A stretch of DNA of 64,000 nucleotides. Source: Lachnospiraceae bacterium. Its GTDB lineage: Bacteria; Bacillota; Clostridia; Lachnospirales; Lachnospiraceae. Below, piece by piece: positions 52,322-62,009 of the stretch. Positions within the stretch are counted from its first letter, which is position 1. Each line of letters starts with the position of its first letter. A model generated the notes under the pieces. That model saw only the letters and a program-made list of their open reading frames with translations. It did no database searches and was not told the DNA's origin. The stretch spans positions 87,347-151,346 of the forward strand of contig SVFN01000006.1 of the NCBI GenBank assembly GCA_015056815.1, given 5' to 3'. A program made the translations under genes and the position numbers.

Positions 52322-54556
52322 TCAGCCAAACAGTACCTCTTCCATCGCTTCCTTCAGATCTGCGATATCATAATAAACCTCAATCCCCTGCTCCGGATTC
52401 GCGCGATAGAAGGACGCCATGATCTTATTGACGATCTGGCGGATCATGCTTTCTTCCATGCCTGCAGTCAGCAATGCACACTGTACATTGCTGTAGCGTA
52501 TCGTGACATCCTCCCCACGTGCGGCCTGTCTGATGGACTTCTCCAGAATCTGCATGATGTCATTGCGCACCTCCACAGTAAACGTATTTTCTTCCGTCCA
52601 TCTGAGCGTGAAAAGGATCAGATAGATTTTTTCCTCTCCCTGCTCCAAAAGCTCGTCAACCTTTCCCGAAAACGTATCAAACCCCTTAATATGACTATAA
52701 TCCGCTCCACTCTCATCCACCTGTCCGGCCAGCATTGCCACCAGATTCTTCAGGTCTGCCGAATTGGCAACCGCGACATCATTATCCTCCTGCATATCCT
52801 CCCGATAGGAAAAATATTTGCCCGTCCCGTACATCTTCGCCACAAACAGAGCCTTGGCGGCATATTCGTACAAGACGGTGGCATGATCCTTTTCCGTTGC
52901 AACATGCGTAATGCCCACACAGACAGAAAGCATCCGGTAAGCCTTATTTTCATCAGCCACATGAAGGATACTGTCAATCAGCTGATTGGCCACTGCCTCT
53001 GCTTCTTCATCCGTATCCAGATCCGGCAGATACGTTACAAATTCGTCCGCTCCCATTCTGCTGATCAAAGACAGTGTGTCGATCTTTCGTATCTCCTCCA
53101 CCGCTTTGATAAGGTACTTATCACCCACCGAGAAGCCTTCCTGCTCATTGATCCTGCGGAAATTATCCAGATCAATGATAAACAATGCTCCCCGGCCGTA
53201 TCGGCTGATCTCATTCTGGATCAGTCTCAGTCCGCTTTCCCGGCGCAGTGTCTTGGTCAGCTCATCTGTGAAAATATCCTCCATTGCCTTTTCTTCCGCT
53301 TTGTCGATCACGCGGGAAAGGATCTGTGTCGTCTGGCGCATCGCCAAAGACTCTTCCATATTCAGCTTCGGCAATCTGTCTTCTTCAAGCAGCTTTAAAA
53401 GTGCTTCACAGGCTTTGGGATCAAACTGTGACCCGCTCCCTTTTTTCAATTCATTGACCACACGCTCCTGGTTCAGATGTCTCCGGTAGATCCTGTTGGA
53501 GGTCATGGCATCATAAGAATCCGCCACACCGATGATCCTGGCGATCTGCGGGATTTCCTCTCCCTTCAGACCCTCCGGATAGCCCGTACCGTCATAGCGC
53601 TCATGGTGATATTTCGCTCCAACATCCAGATCGCAGATGATCGTGATGTCCTTTAGGATCTCTCCGCCCATCACGGTATGATCCTTCATAAGCTGGTATT
53701 CCTCTTTTGTGAGCTTGCCGGGTTTATTCAACACATTATCCGGCACACCGATCTTGCCGATATCATGCAAAAGACCTATATAACGGATCCTGCGCAGATC
53801 CTCTCCCTCATATCCCATCTCCTGTGCGATCGCAACAGAATATTCTGCAACGCGCCTGCTGTGTCCTGTCGTATATTCATCCTTTGCATCAATGGTATTG
53901 GCGATCGTCATGATCGTCTGCATAGTCATCTCCTGCAGCTGATCATTAGAAGCAGTCAGCTCCTGATTCATCGTTTCCATCTCTTCTGCCTGCAAAAGGA
54001 TTTCTTCCTTCTGGCGGTTGACTTCCGCTGAATAGGCCAGATTATTGGTATAAATACCATCATAGATCCTTGTCGCAAAAAACAACGCCAGAAAGCAAAG
54101 GATCAAAAGTGCCACCTGGATTCTGATATCGCGATCCAGCAGATCCGTAATGTCCCCTGTCACATACCGGAAAATGATCTGCCCGATATTAAAGACCGCC
54201 GTGAGCACACTGCTGACAAAAATCAGCTTCGGATTGTGATACAGCACAAGCAGTGAAAGCATCGGCAGGATATAGGTAAACACCAATACCGTATGCCCTG
54301 TAAACAGTACAAAGACATACATCAGCATGTATCCAATGACAATGTCATACTGCAAAAATTCGCTCTCAGGCTTTCGGAAATAATTCAAGCTCACAAAAAC
54401 AAGCGGTAATATCGTGATCAGCAAAAAAATGCCAAGATACTGAAACGTCCTGTCTCCTCTGTACACTTCCATCAGGTACATCAAAAACAGCACGACCGTG
54501 ATCAGCGCCCAACCGCCGAGCAATGCCCTGTTTGTCCTTTTAACCGCAAAATTCAT
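52322..54556 (-). CDS. Membrane HD-GYP phosphodiesterase with C-terminal variant GGDEF domain
   Basis: 744 residues; AGGAGATATTCT precedes the ATG. Six or more TM helices (about 10-180), a coiled-coil linker, then an HD-GYP domain (about 215-390) with HSRRVAEYS, LLHDIGKIGVPD, HHERYDGTGYP and ARIIGVADSYDAMTS. The GGDEF-like domain (about 430-580) has FIIDLDNFRRINEQEGFSVGD but GADEF in place of GGDEF. A C-terminal region of about 160 residues is unassigned. HD-GYP domains hydrolyse c-di-GMP or related dinucleotides. The GADEF variant may be catalytically weak or serve as a GTP sensor. Confidence 0.92.
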   Translation of the reverse strand: MNFAVKRTNRALLGGWALITVVLFLMYLMEVYRGDRTFQYLGIFLLITILPLVFVSLNYFRKPESEFLQYDIVIGYMLMYVFVLFTGHTVLVFTYILPMLSLLVLYHNPKLIFVSSVLTAVFNIGQIIFRYVTGDITDLLDRDIRIQVALLILCFLALFFATRIYDGIYTNNLAYSAEVNRQKEEILLQAEEMETMNQELTASNDQLQEMTMQTIMTIANTIDAKDEYTTGHSRRVAEYSVAIAQEMGYEGEDLRRIRYIGLLHDIGKIGVPDNVLNKPGKLTKEEYQLMKDHTVMGGEILKDITIICDLDVGAKYHHERYDGTGYPEGLKGEEIPQIARIIGVADSYDAMTSNRIYRRHLNQERVVNELKKGSGSQFDPKACEALLKLLEEDRLPKLNMEESLAMRQTTQILSRVIDKAEEKAMEDIFTDELTKTLRRESGLRLIQNEISRYGRGALFIIDLDNFRRINEQEGFSVGDKYLIKAVEEIRKIDTLSLISRMGADEFVTYLPDLDTDEEAEAVANQLIDSILHVADENKAYRMLSVCVGITHVATEKDHATVLYEYAAKALFVAKMYGTGKYFSYREDMQEDNDVAVANSADLKNLVAMLAGQVDESGADYSHIKGFDTFSGKVDELLEQGEEKIYLILFTLRWTEENTFTVEVRNDIMQILEKSIRQAARGEDVTIRYSNVQCALLTAGMEESMIRQIVNKIMASFYRANPEQGIEVYYDIADLKEAMEEVLFG

Positions 54557-54690
54557 AGAATATCTCCTGTTACAAATCGTTGCAATTTACACATATTTCT
54601 GGAGATTCGTTCGCATAATTTGTATATATTTTATCATATTGTTTGCAAAAAAACTACAATATTCCAAAAACTTCTGATACTTTTTCACCT

Positions 54691-54740
54691 AAAAACAGGG
54701 ATTTCGCCCGAATAATGATCCGCACGAAATCTCTGTTTTT
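54691..54740 (-). terminator. Terminator of the LRR surface protein gene
   Basis: Minus-strand stem ACAGAGATTTCG / CGAAATCCCTGT (one mismatch) with an 18-nt loop and TTTTTAGG after it; A-rich on the other side, so it could work in both directions. It lies 15 nt after the stop at 54751. Confidence 0.8.
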
Positions 54741-54750
54741 AAACTGCATC

Positions 54751-57700
54751 TTACTTTTTCTTCTTAAACTTAAATTTCGCGTTCTTCGCGCCTGCGCTTT
54801 TAAGCTTCTTCACAAATTTCTTATAGGCTCCTTCATTCTTTGCAAAGACAGTGATCGTCGCTTTCTTTGCGATACCCTTTAACGCGTTTTTACCGACTTT
54901 CTTCGTGACATTGGCATTGATGGTGATCGTCTTTAACTTCTTACAGCCGCTGAACGCTCCGGCGCCGATGGTTTTTATGGAAGTGCCGGACAGATTCAGT
55001 TTCTTCAGATTCGAACATCCTGCAAAGGCATTTTTCCCGATCTCCGTCACATTCTTTCCGATCGTGACAGATGTAAGTTTTGTATTTCCTTTAAATGCCT
55101 CATCCGCGATCTTTGTAATGGTATAGGTCACGCCGTTTACCGTCACACTGTCAGGAACCGTTACTTTACCGGTATCACTGATCGGACCGGCGTAGGCTGC
55201 CGTCGCATTCGGGGCAGTCTTTGTTACAACGATCTTCGCATTGACAGCAGGTGCACTTAACTCCCCTCCGACCTTTGCGGCTGCTTCTGCTTTTGCTTTC
55301 GCTTCAGCTGCTGCCTTTGCGGCTGCTTCTTCTGCCAGAGTCTCCGGACTCTTAACGGATGCATTACCATCCACCGTGACACGGAAACGCTCTACCCAGT
55401 CATCATAACGTTTTTCCTCTTTTTCTTCTTCGTCATTCCAGTCTGTCCACTCATTATGGCAGAGAATGCCGAAATCGATGGTGTGTGTTCCTTTCATCTT
55501 GGAAAGATCCAACGCAATCACGCCGAAGCGGTCATTGCTCTGATCCGAAATGGTAATGCCTGCCGCCTCGTAATCAAATTTCTCGCTCCCGCCTTCTTCA
55601 GTCACTTTATCCCAGGTATCCCGAAAGATCCCATAGGTCGCATGGAAGATTCCCTTCTCTCCATTGTCCCAGTTTACCTGCTCAACATCTTTTTCCTGAT
55701 ACCATTTATCTGCTTCCGTCGGGAAAGCTCCATGATAGTCTTTGTCCTTTTCATAGATCACATAGAGGACATGGTTGCGGTCATTTGCATGGAACTGATC
55801 CGTTACCACCTGATAATCCTCATAAATGTCATCGCCGGTTCCCTTTTTACAGTAGATCCCTTCTCTGGAATTGGTCACATCAAACTGTGCATGGGATTCG
55901 ACATCCCCCTTGGTATAAGTGAGGGTATAGGTTCCTGTCTGTAAAAAGATGCACTTGAAAATAGCGTCCCTGTACTGTGTCAGCTCCACTGCCTTACCGT
56001 CCGGTCCCGTCATGGTGATGGTGGATTTATCCTTGATATCGGTAATCTCCAGATCCTTCTGAAAGCCCAGTGCAAAATAGCGTTCCCTGCCTGCCCAGCC
56101 ATGCAGTACCTTACGTGCTTCTTCATTGCTGATCTCATAATCATCGCCTCTGCGATCGGTCTCCCTAAGGACAAGTCCATCTCTGCTGATGCGCAGGTCG
56201 ATTCCTCTTTCCCAAGTATAGTACTCCGGTTTGGACGGATTCCAGTTGTCGATCACGCCAAGCGCTGCTCCCAGGTAAAAGTCAGATGCCTGCCCTTTTT
56301 TCACAGTCACTGTATGGCATATGGAACCATCTGCCAGCTTTTGTGCATCACCGATGTCTGCGATCTCTTTTGTGATGGGAGCCGAAACGTTGTCTCCCAC
56401 CCAACGAAAGATCCCGTAAGGCTTCTTCCCCCAGTCTGTCGTCTCCATCTCGGCATAATACGTGCCTTCTGCCGATTTCTCCGGGAATTGAATCTTTTTA
56501 TTTTCTTCCACATCTGTGTCGTAAATACAATAGTAGGTTTTCGACGCCTCCATGCTCAGCTCATCATTAAACATAAGCGTCTGGTAGGAACGTTTCTTCT
56601 CCGAATAGAAGGCGATCCTTGGGAGATCAATGACCAGTTTTGCCGAAGAAGGGCTTCCCTCCATCTGAACCTCTGCCAGATAAGTACCGGCATCCTCCAG
56701 TTTATCAAATGCAAAGATTCCGTCTTTATCCGTCTCATACGTACCGCTCTTTTTCGTCTTTTGATTGATCAGGGTCACTTTTGTCCCTTTGGCAAGCGGT
56801 TCACATGTGTCATTTTCCTCATCATACCATGCAGCGCCCACATACACAGCGCCTCCCCGGTCAAGTTCATAATAACACTTCTTTTCATAATTCGGATTCT
56901 CCCTAAGCTCCGCCTTGATGGATTCCAGCTCACCATGCTCATTTCGTTGTTCTTCGGTATTGATGTCCGTTGTCAGCACAAGACCGTTTCGCTCCGGACG
57001 GAGATTCACGCCGGGTTCGTTCCATTTCCATCCGGTCTTTGTACCCACACGCTCAATCCGTGCATAAACCCAGTGATCCTGGTCAAATTCTTCTGCAAAG
57101 GTCACAAGGTATACCTTCGTCCCTGTTTTGATATCTTTGGTGACTTCCGTTACAGATTTGAGATATTCCTCATTGAGTTCCTTCGTATCAAAACGATAAA
57201 TGTCTCCATCCCCAACTGCATCATTGATCCATGTACGCAACACATCCGGGCGATTGGTGATCTCCGTTTCTTCATCCCGTTCTTCCTCCTTATTCCAGAA
57301 GGTCTCTTTCTCTTTCTCCGGCACGATCAGATACAAACTCTTTGTCTGATCCGTATAAGTATAATCCGCCACATAGCTTTCTTCCGTCAGCACAGGGCTT
57401 GTCGCAAATCCGCAATCCGGCACTTCCACATGGAAAAGAACGCCACCTTCCACACCATCTGCATAGACCAGATACACCCCTGACTGATAAAAAGTGATCC
57501 GGTAAAATCCATCTTTTAAAACAACCTCGCTCTGCGCCTCATCGCTCCACTCCGTGCACAACTCGATCCGGTAGGATGAAGCATCCACCACTTCACCGGG
57601 TAGGACCGTTTCTTCTTCACCCTCTCCGGTAATGATCGCTTTCTTTACCGTGAACCCGCCTTTGTAATACTGGTTCTCTTTATCGATCCGAAATACACAT

Positions 57701-57954
57701 TCATGTCCGCCTTTTACATTACACCATTGTGTGGTTCCCCAGTCGACGACCTCACCTTCCATCTCATCTGTTCTGGTATCCGGCCGCAGTTCACCGTTTT
57801 CCCTGTCAAACCAGGCATGTACGGCATAAAGCTGCTCCCCCTTGTTGATTGAGATACTCTCTTGTGCCTGCAAAAGCTGTGGCGGAAGAAGTGTGAGAAG
57901 CATCATGACCGTAAGCATCCATGATAACATCCTCGTAATTCTGCTCTGTTTCAT
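54751..57954 (-). CDS. Secreted 1067-residue surface protein with C-terminal BspA-type leucine-rich repeats
   Basis: Signal peptide (about 1-30, ending LLQAQES). Residues 35-870 contain repeated beta-rich units of about 330 residues with related motifs (YAVHAWFDRENGE, VYVGAAWYDEENDTCEP, FYLGAALG; GIFRW; SLYLIVPE, TYYCIYDT, HVLYVIYEK) which I cannot assign to a family. An Ala/Lys-rich helical linker follows (about 872-895), then LRR_5 repeats (about 942-1035: FKGNTKLTSVTIGKNVTEIG, FAGCSNLKKLNLSG) and a very basic tail (KFKFKKKK). The C-terminus is like that of the 2963-residue protein at 19716. No sortase motif is present; the basic tail may bind wall polymers. Probably an adhesin. Confidence 0.85.
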   Translation of the reverse strand: MKQSRITRMLSWMLTVMMLLTLLPPQLLQAQESISINKGEQLYAVHAWFDRENGELRPDTRTDEMEGEVVDWGTTQWCNVKGGHECVFRIDKENQYYKGGFTVKKAIITGEGEEETVLPGEVVDASSYRIELCTEWSDEAQSEVVLKDGFYRITFYQSGVYLVYADGVEGGVLFHVEVPDCGFATSPVLTEESYVADYTYTDQTKSLYLIVPEKEKETFWNKEEERDEETEITNRPDVLRTWINDAVGDGDIYRFDTKELNEEYLKSVTEVTKDIKTGTKVYLVTFAEEFDQDHWVYARIERVGTKTGWKWNEPGVNLRPERNGLVLTTDINTEEQRNEHGELESIKAELRENPNYEKKCYYELDRGGAVYVGAAWYDEENDTCEPLAKGTKVTLINQKTKKSGTYETDKDGIFAFDKLEDAGTYLAEVQMEGSPSSAKLVIDLPRIAFYSEKKRSYQTLMFNDELSMEASKTYYCIYDTDVEENKKIQFPEKSAEGTYYAEMETTDWGKKPYGIFRWVGDNVSAPITKEIADIGDAQKLADGSICHTVTVKKGQASDFYLGAALGVIDNWNPSKPEYYTWERGIDLRISRDGLVLRETDRRGDDYEISNEEARKVLHGWAGRERYFALGFQKDLEITDIKDKSTITMTGPDGKAVELTQYRDAIFKCIFLQTGTYTLTYTKGDVESHAQFDVTNSREGIYCKKGTGDDIYEDYQVVTDQFHANDRNHVLYVIYEKDKDYHGAFPTEADKWYQEKDVEQVNWDNGEKGIFHATYGIFRDTWDKVTEEGGSEKFDYEAAGITISDQSNDRFGVIALDLSKMKGTHTIDFGILCHNEWTDWNDEEEKEEKRYDDWVERFRVTVDGNASVKSPETLAEEAAAKAAAEAKAKAEAAAKVGGELSAPAVNAKIVVTKTAPNATAAYAGPISDTGKVTVPDSVTVNGVTYTITKIADEAFKGNTKLTSVTIGKNVTEIGKNAFAGCSNLKKLNLSGTSIKTIGAGAFSGCKKLKTITINANVTKKVGKNALKGIAKKATITVFAKNEGAYKKFVKKLKSAGAKNAKFKFKKKK

Positions 57955-58071
57955 ACACTATACCCTCCTGTCATTCATTTTCTGCATAATTTCCTCCCTG
58001 CCTCTGCGATCCGGGATCACCTTGTATGGCAGGCTGTCAGAATCATTACGCATCAAATAATATATCGGCAG

Positions 58072-58101
58072 ATAACAGGATTCCATGAAGTATATTGTCA
58101 A
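58072..58101 (-). promoter_or_regulatory. Promoter of the LRR surface protein gene
   Basis: Minus-strand consensus -35 TTGACA (58101-58096), 18-bp spacer and -10 TGTTAT (58077-58072, 4 of 6 matches). Expected start near 58065, leaving a leader of about 110 nt. Confidence 0.55.
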
Positions 58102-58170
58102 AAAAGAAGCGTATATACCTCAGGTAACATTTGTATTTTTACCGCTTTGTGCTTTGTACGATATATTTCC

Positions 58171-58798
58171 ATTGCGCTGTTTTTCCATTTTGGGTCAATG
58201 CCTTCTGCCAAATCACTTGACTCATTTCACTGTTTTTCCTTTTGGGGTCAATGACTTCTGCCAAATCGCTTGACTCATTTCACTGTTTTTTCTTTTTGGA
58301 TCAATGACTTCTGCCAAATCACTTGACTCATTTCGCTGTTTTTCCTTTTTGGATCAATGACTTCTGCCAAATCGCTTGACTCATTTCGCTGTTTTTCCTT
58401 TTTGGATCAATGACTTCTGCCAAATCGCTTGACTCATTTCGCTGTTTTTTCCTTTTCAGGTCAATGACTTCTGCCAAATCACTTGACTCATTTCACTGTT
58501 TTTCCTTTTGGGGTCAATGACTTCTGCCAAATCGCTTGACTCATTTCACTGTTTTTCCTTTTTTGGTCAATGACTTCTGCCAAATCGCTTGACTCATTTC
58601 GCTGTTTTTCCTTTTTGGATCAATGACTTCTGCCAAATCACTTGACTCATTTCACTGTTTTTCCTTTTGGGGTCAATGACTTCTGCCAAATCACTTGACT
58701 CATTTCACTGTTTTTCCTTTTTGGATCAATGCCTTCTGCCAAATCGCTTGACTCATTTCGCTGTTTTTCCTTTTCAGGTCAATGCCTTCTGCCAAATC
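58171..58798. repeat. Tandem array, about 12 copies of a 53-bp unit
   Basis: The word TCAATG recurs at 58195, 58248, 58301, 58354, 58407, 58461, 58514, 58567, 58620, 58673, 58726 and 58779, a 53-bp period with a single 1-bp slip at 58461. Each unit contains CTTCTGCCAAATC, CTTGACTCATTTC and CTGTTTTTCC. Variation is confined to a few positions (A/G in AAATC[A/G]CTTG and TTTC[A/G]CTG; the bases just before TCAATG). Units contain GTCAA/TTGAC arms able to form a weak hairpin. 53 is not a multiple of 3, so it is not coding. There are no unique spacers, so it is not a CRISPR. Outside the array, 57955-59026 holds only a promoter and a terminator. Confidence 0.97.
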
Positions 58799-58939
58799 TC
58801 TGTCGCATCATCAAGGCAAACGCAAATTTGCTTATTTCATAAACCTGAAAGCTATTCCTGTCTCAACATTTCTCTTAAAGCTTCCATATACTCATCTGCC
58901 AGCTTTTTGTCATGAAACTGCTCAATGGTGAGCATTATC

Positions 58940-58984
58940 CAAAAACGCCCACAGCCATCTGAGTTTCCTCAAACAACTGCGGGC
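58940..58984 (-). terminator. Intrinsic terminator of the sugar kinase/recJ operon
   Basis: Minus-strand stem GCCCGCAG / CTGTGGGC enclosing a second small hairpin (TTGAG-GAAA-CTCAG), followed by GTTTTTGG. It lies 42 nt after the stop of the kinase gene. Confidence 0.85.
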
Positions 58985-59026
58985 ACATCCTTAAACCTTA
59001 TTCTTTTTCGCGGAGAGCATCGTTTC

Positions 59027-59959
59027 TTATCTGTTCTTAATCTCTACCTTAATCTTCTCATACAGTCCGCGAAGCTTCCTCATGGGGATATCCCCGTTTT
59101 CCAGCGTCAGCGCATTCGCAGCCGATACACACACCGCCTGTCTGACCGCTTCCTCAAAATCTTTTTTTTCAAAATAGCCCATGGCAAGCGCCGCTACCAC
59201 GCAGTCGCCACAGCCGACGGTATTGACCGCCTCGATCTTTGGCGGCACCGAACGGTAGGTATGGGATTTTTCAAATACCCAAAGTCCCTTAGCTCCCATG
59301 GACACCGCCACGCAGCCAACCCCTCTCTCCAAAAGCTCCTCTGCCGCTTTTTTAATTTCTTCATCATTTTTAAGCGGTCTCTCCATCAGCATTTCCAACT
59401 CGTGTAAATTCGGCTTGATGCAGTCCGGTTTCGCTTTGACCGCTTCGCTTAACGCTTCCTTGGAGGAATCCACGATCACAATGCTTTTTTCTTCATGTGC
59501 AAGCTCGATCAGCTTCGCATAGAAATCATTTTCCACGCCGACCGGCAGGCTTCCGGACAAAACAACCACATCCGCTTCCCCCAGCATCGCTTTATACTGT
59601 TCCAAAAAGGTATTGACTTCATCCTGCGTGATCCCTGCACCCGGCTCTAAGATCTCCGTCACTTTCCCGTCCGCACTGATCACATTCGTACTGATCCGCG
59701 TGTCGGAAAATGTCCGTGTGAAGGTACAGTCAGCACCCATCTCATTGACAACATTCTCGATCAGATTGCCGCCTTCACCGCCCAAAAAGCCCATAGCTAT
59801 GACAGGCATGTCAAATTTACACAACACCTTTGTAACATTGATTCCTTTACCGCCTGCGACAACGGTTGATTTTTGAACCCTGTTCACTTTTCCGATCAGT
59901 AATTTATCCAGTTCACAGGTCCTGTCGATCGCAGGATTCAGACTAACTGTTAAAATCAT
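59027..59959 (-). CDS. PfkB-family sugar-phosphate kinase (1-phosphofructokinase-like)
   Basis: 310 residues. Begins MILTVSLNPAIDRTCEL, typical of 1-phosphofructokinase/tagatose-6-phosphate kinase. Substrate motif GGKGINVTKVL and GFLGGEGG; the PfkB signature 2 reads NTVGCGDCVVAALAMG, with Cys in place of the usual Ala (GAGD to GCGD) but the catalytic Asp kept. No fructose PTS or FruR-type gene adjoins it; instead its start overlaps the recJ stop by 17 nt. Probably phosphorylates fructose-1-phosphate or a related sugar phosphate; substrate uncertain. Confidence 0.88.
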   Translation of the reverse strand: MILTVSLNPAIDRTCELDKLLIGKVNRVQKSTVVAGGKGINVTKVLCKFDMPVIAMGFLGGEGGNLIENVVNEMGADCTFTRTFSDTRISTNVISADGKVTEILEPGAGITQDEVNTFLEQYKAMLGEADVVVLSGSLPVGVENDFYAKLIELAHEEKSIVIVDSSKEALSEAVKAKPDCIKPNLHELEMLMERPLKNDEEIKKAAEELLERGVGCVAVSMGAKGLWVFEKSHTYRSVPPKIEAVNTVGCGDCVVAALAMGYFEKKDFEEAVRQAVCVSAANALTLENGDIPMRKLRGLYEKIKVEIKNR

Positions 59960-61679
59960 AATATTTTACCACAATCTGTACAGATTTCTTTCCATTATAT
60001 TCATTAATATCCGGATAGTAAACGATACTGCAGTTTCCGTCATGGGCTTCCACCCGGCACAGCATCTCATCCGCTTCTCCAAAGTAGACGGCATCCAAGA
60101 ATCGCCCGTTGCCATCTTCACAGCTGAATTTTGCCACATTACGGTTTTTCCCTAATACTCTTCCGTTTTTCAGACAGACTCCCTTTTGCGCAAAAAGAGG
60201 TTTGGGATTCCCGTTCCCATATGGTTCCAGCCTAGCAAGTTCTTCCACGAAAGACAATGTCAGATAGCTGAGCGGCGTCGGCACATCGATATGTACCTTT
60301 TCCACAAAATCCTCCTCCGTCAGATCCGCGTTTTCATTCAGCCTTTTTCGCAGTTTTTCCACGTCACTCTCATCTGCCATGGAAAGTCCCGCTGCCATCG
60401 GATGACCACCGTATTTGGTAAACAGATCCTCCACTTCATGTAATTTATCATACATGGAATAGCTTTCGATCGAACGGCCGGACCCCTTGACTCCTTCTTC
60501 GCCTCTCGTCAGTACGATGGCCGGTCTTAAATAACGTTCTCTGAGCCTGCCGGCAATGATCCCCGCAATACTCTCATGACATTGCGGCAAATATACGACC
60601 ATCACTTTGTCCAGAGGCTTTCTCTCGATCATCTCGATCGCATTTTCGAGTTCTTCCTGCGTGATCCCTTTACGATTTTCATTTAACTCTTTTAATTCTG
60701 TTGCCAGCAGGACTGCCTCGCGCTCATTCGTCGTCTCAAACAGCTCCAGTGCCCGCTTTGCAGTATCCAGTCTGCCCGTTGCATTGATGCAGGGACCTAA
60801 GACAAATCCCACCTGATAAGGTGATATCTTTTTATCCACAAGCCCACAGACATCGATTAGGGCACGCAGTCCTGTATTCGTCGTCTGCTCCACTTCTCGA
60901 AGACCATAACGCACGATCAGTCTGTTTTCGTCTAACAGTTCCATGACATCCCCGACTGTCGCGATCGCCGCAAAGGCAAGCTCTTCCTGTAAAAACAGTT
61001 CGCGCTCTGTCTGTGCCACATTCTCAGACATTTTCAACAGTACATCTGCAAATTTGTAGGCCACAACCGCTCCGCAGATCCCTTTATAGGGATACTCACA
61101 GCCCTCCCGTTTGGGATCGATCACGGCTAATGCCGGCGGAAGCAGTTCTTCTTTTCCGGACTCTGTCTCCCGGTATGGCACTTCATGATGGTCTGTCACG
61201 ATCACTCCCATGCCCAGAGAATTGGCATAAGCGATCTGTTCTGCTGCAGCAATCCCGTTATCGCAGGTCACGATCAGTTCGCGTCCCTCTTCATGCGCCA
61301 CCTCGATCAGATGATCGCTCAGTCCGTATCCATCCTTGATGCGGTGCGGGATCGCGGTATCCACATCCGCTCCCGCCATGGTAAACGCTCTTTTTAAAAT
61401 ATGTGTGGAACAGATCCCGTCGATATCATAATCGCCGATGATCCGTACGTTCTTTCCCTGCCGGATAGCCTCCAGTGCGATCTTGCATCCTTTGACCAGG
61501 TCTTTCATCTGTTCGGGTTCGTACAGGTCTGCAAGCGTACCGTTTAGGAATTTGCGTATATCTTCATCTGCTGTCACTTCCCTGTTTCGCAAGATGCGGG
61601 CAAGGACGGGGCTGATGTGATACTTCCGGGCAATTCCGTCAAAGTCTGCTTTTTTCATTGTTACAAACCATTTTGCCAT
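59943..61679 (-). CDS. recJ: Single-stranded-DNA-specific exonuclease RecJ
   Basis: 578 residues. DHH phosphoesterase motifs: GDYDIDGICST, CDNGIAA, VTDHHEVP and the DHHA1 motif GGHPMAAGLSM; a C-terminal OB-type domain follows. Acts 5'-3' on single-stranded DNA in recombination and repair. Length is normal for the family. The kinase gene starts inside its 3' end. Confidence 0.95.
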   Translation of the reverse strand: MAKWFVTMKKADFDGIARKYHISPVLARILRNREVTADEDIRKFLNGTLADLYEPEQMKDLVKGCKIALEAIRQGKNVRIIGDYDIDGICSTHILKRAFTMAGADVDTAIPHRIKDGYGLSDHLIEVAHEEGRELIVTCDNGIAAAEQIAYANSLGMGVIVTDHHEVPYRETESGKEELLPPALAVIDPKREGCEYPYKGICGAVVAYKFADVLLKMSENVAQTERELFLQEELAFAAIATVGDVMELLDENRLIVRYGLREVEQTTNTGLRALIDVCGLVDKKISPYQVGFVLGPCINATGRLDTAKRALELFETTNEREAVLLATELKELNENRKGITQEELENAIEMIERKPLDKVMVVYLPQCHESIAGIIAGRLRERYLRPAIVLTRGEEGVKGSGRSIESYSMYDKLHEVEDLFTKYGGHPMAAGLSMADESDVEKLRKRLNENADLTEEDFVEKVHIDVPTPLSYLTLSFVEELARLEPYGNGNPKPLFAQKGVCLKNGRVLGKNRNVAKFSCEDGNGRFLDAVYFGEADEMLCRVEAHDGNCSIVYYPDINEYNGKKSVQIVVKYYDFNS

Positions 61680-61779
61680 TTGTGTACGCCTCCTGTGGCA
61701 TCATGATGCCCTGTTAATTATCTTACCACAAAGAGGGTAGGTTGGGAATTCCTTTTTTCGTTAAAGTTATCTTCCGGTC

Positions 61780-61955
61780 GCCGGCCAGGAGGTATGTTTC
61801 TCTGACAGACACGCTCTCGCTCTGAGTTCGGCGTAGCGGTACTAAGGCACCAAAGCACGGTGCCTAAGGACCGACGCCTCACTAAGGTCTGTTTTCGAAA
61901 CATACCTCCTGGTCGGCTCGTGACGGGCTGTCCTTATTTGTGGGCTCCCGTTCAG
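61780..61955. repeat. Long palindromic repeat element, copy 1
   Basis: Outer arms 61780-61800 and 61897-61917 are 21 nt, complementary but for one G-T pair. Inside is a second hairpin: CGGTACTAAGGCACC (61837-61851), loop AAAGCAC, and GGTGCCTAAGGACCG (61859-61873), 15-nt arms with two mismatches, extended by GGCGT/ACGCC. Additional ACAGAC/GTCTGT arms lie between them. The whole stretch could fold into one long stem. It ends with GTGGGCTCCCG. It shares 61833-61949 with copy 2 at an exact 177-bp offset. Lies in the 559-nt gap upstream of recJ; no protein is encoded. Confidence 0.9.
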
Positions 61956-62009
61956 TATCTTGTGGCAGGCTGGTTCACTCTTGGACGGAGATGTCTTGAG
62001 TGAAGCAGT

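Noticed and set aside
58171..58798. CRISPR array
   Set aside because: The whole 53-bp unit repeats with no unique spacers, and no cas genes are present.
58851..58935. Short peptide MLTIEQFHDKKLADEYMEAL (27 residues)
   Set aside because: It has no ribosome-binding site and lies directly after the kinase operon terminator; at most a gene remnant.
61837..61873. tRNA-like or rho-independent terminator reading of the inner hairpin
   Set aside because: No T-tract follows on either strand and no acceptor, D-loop or T-loop consensus is present; better explained as part of the palindromic repeat.
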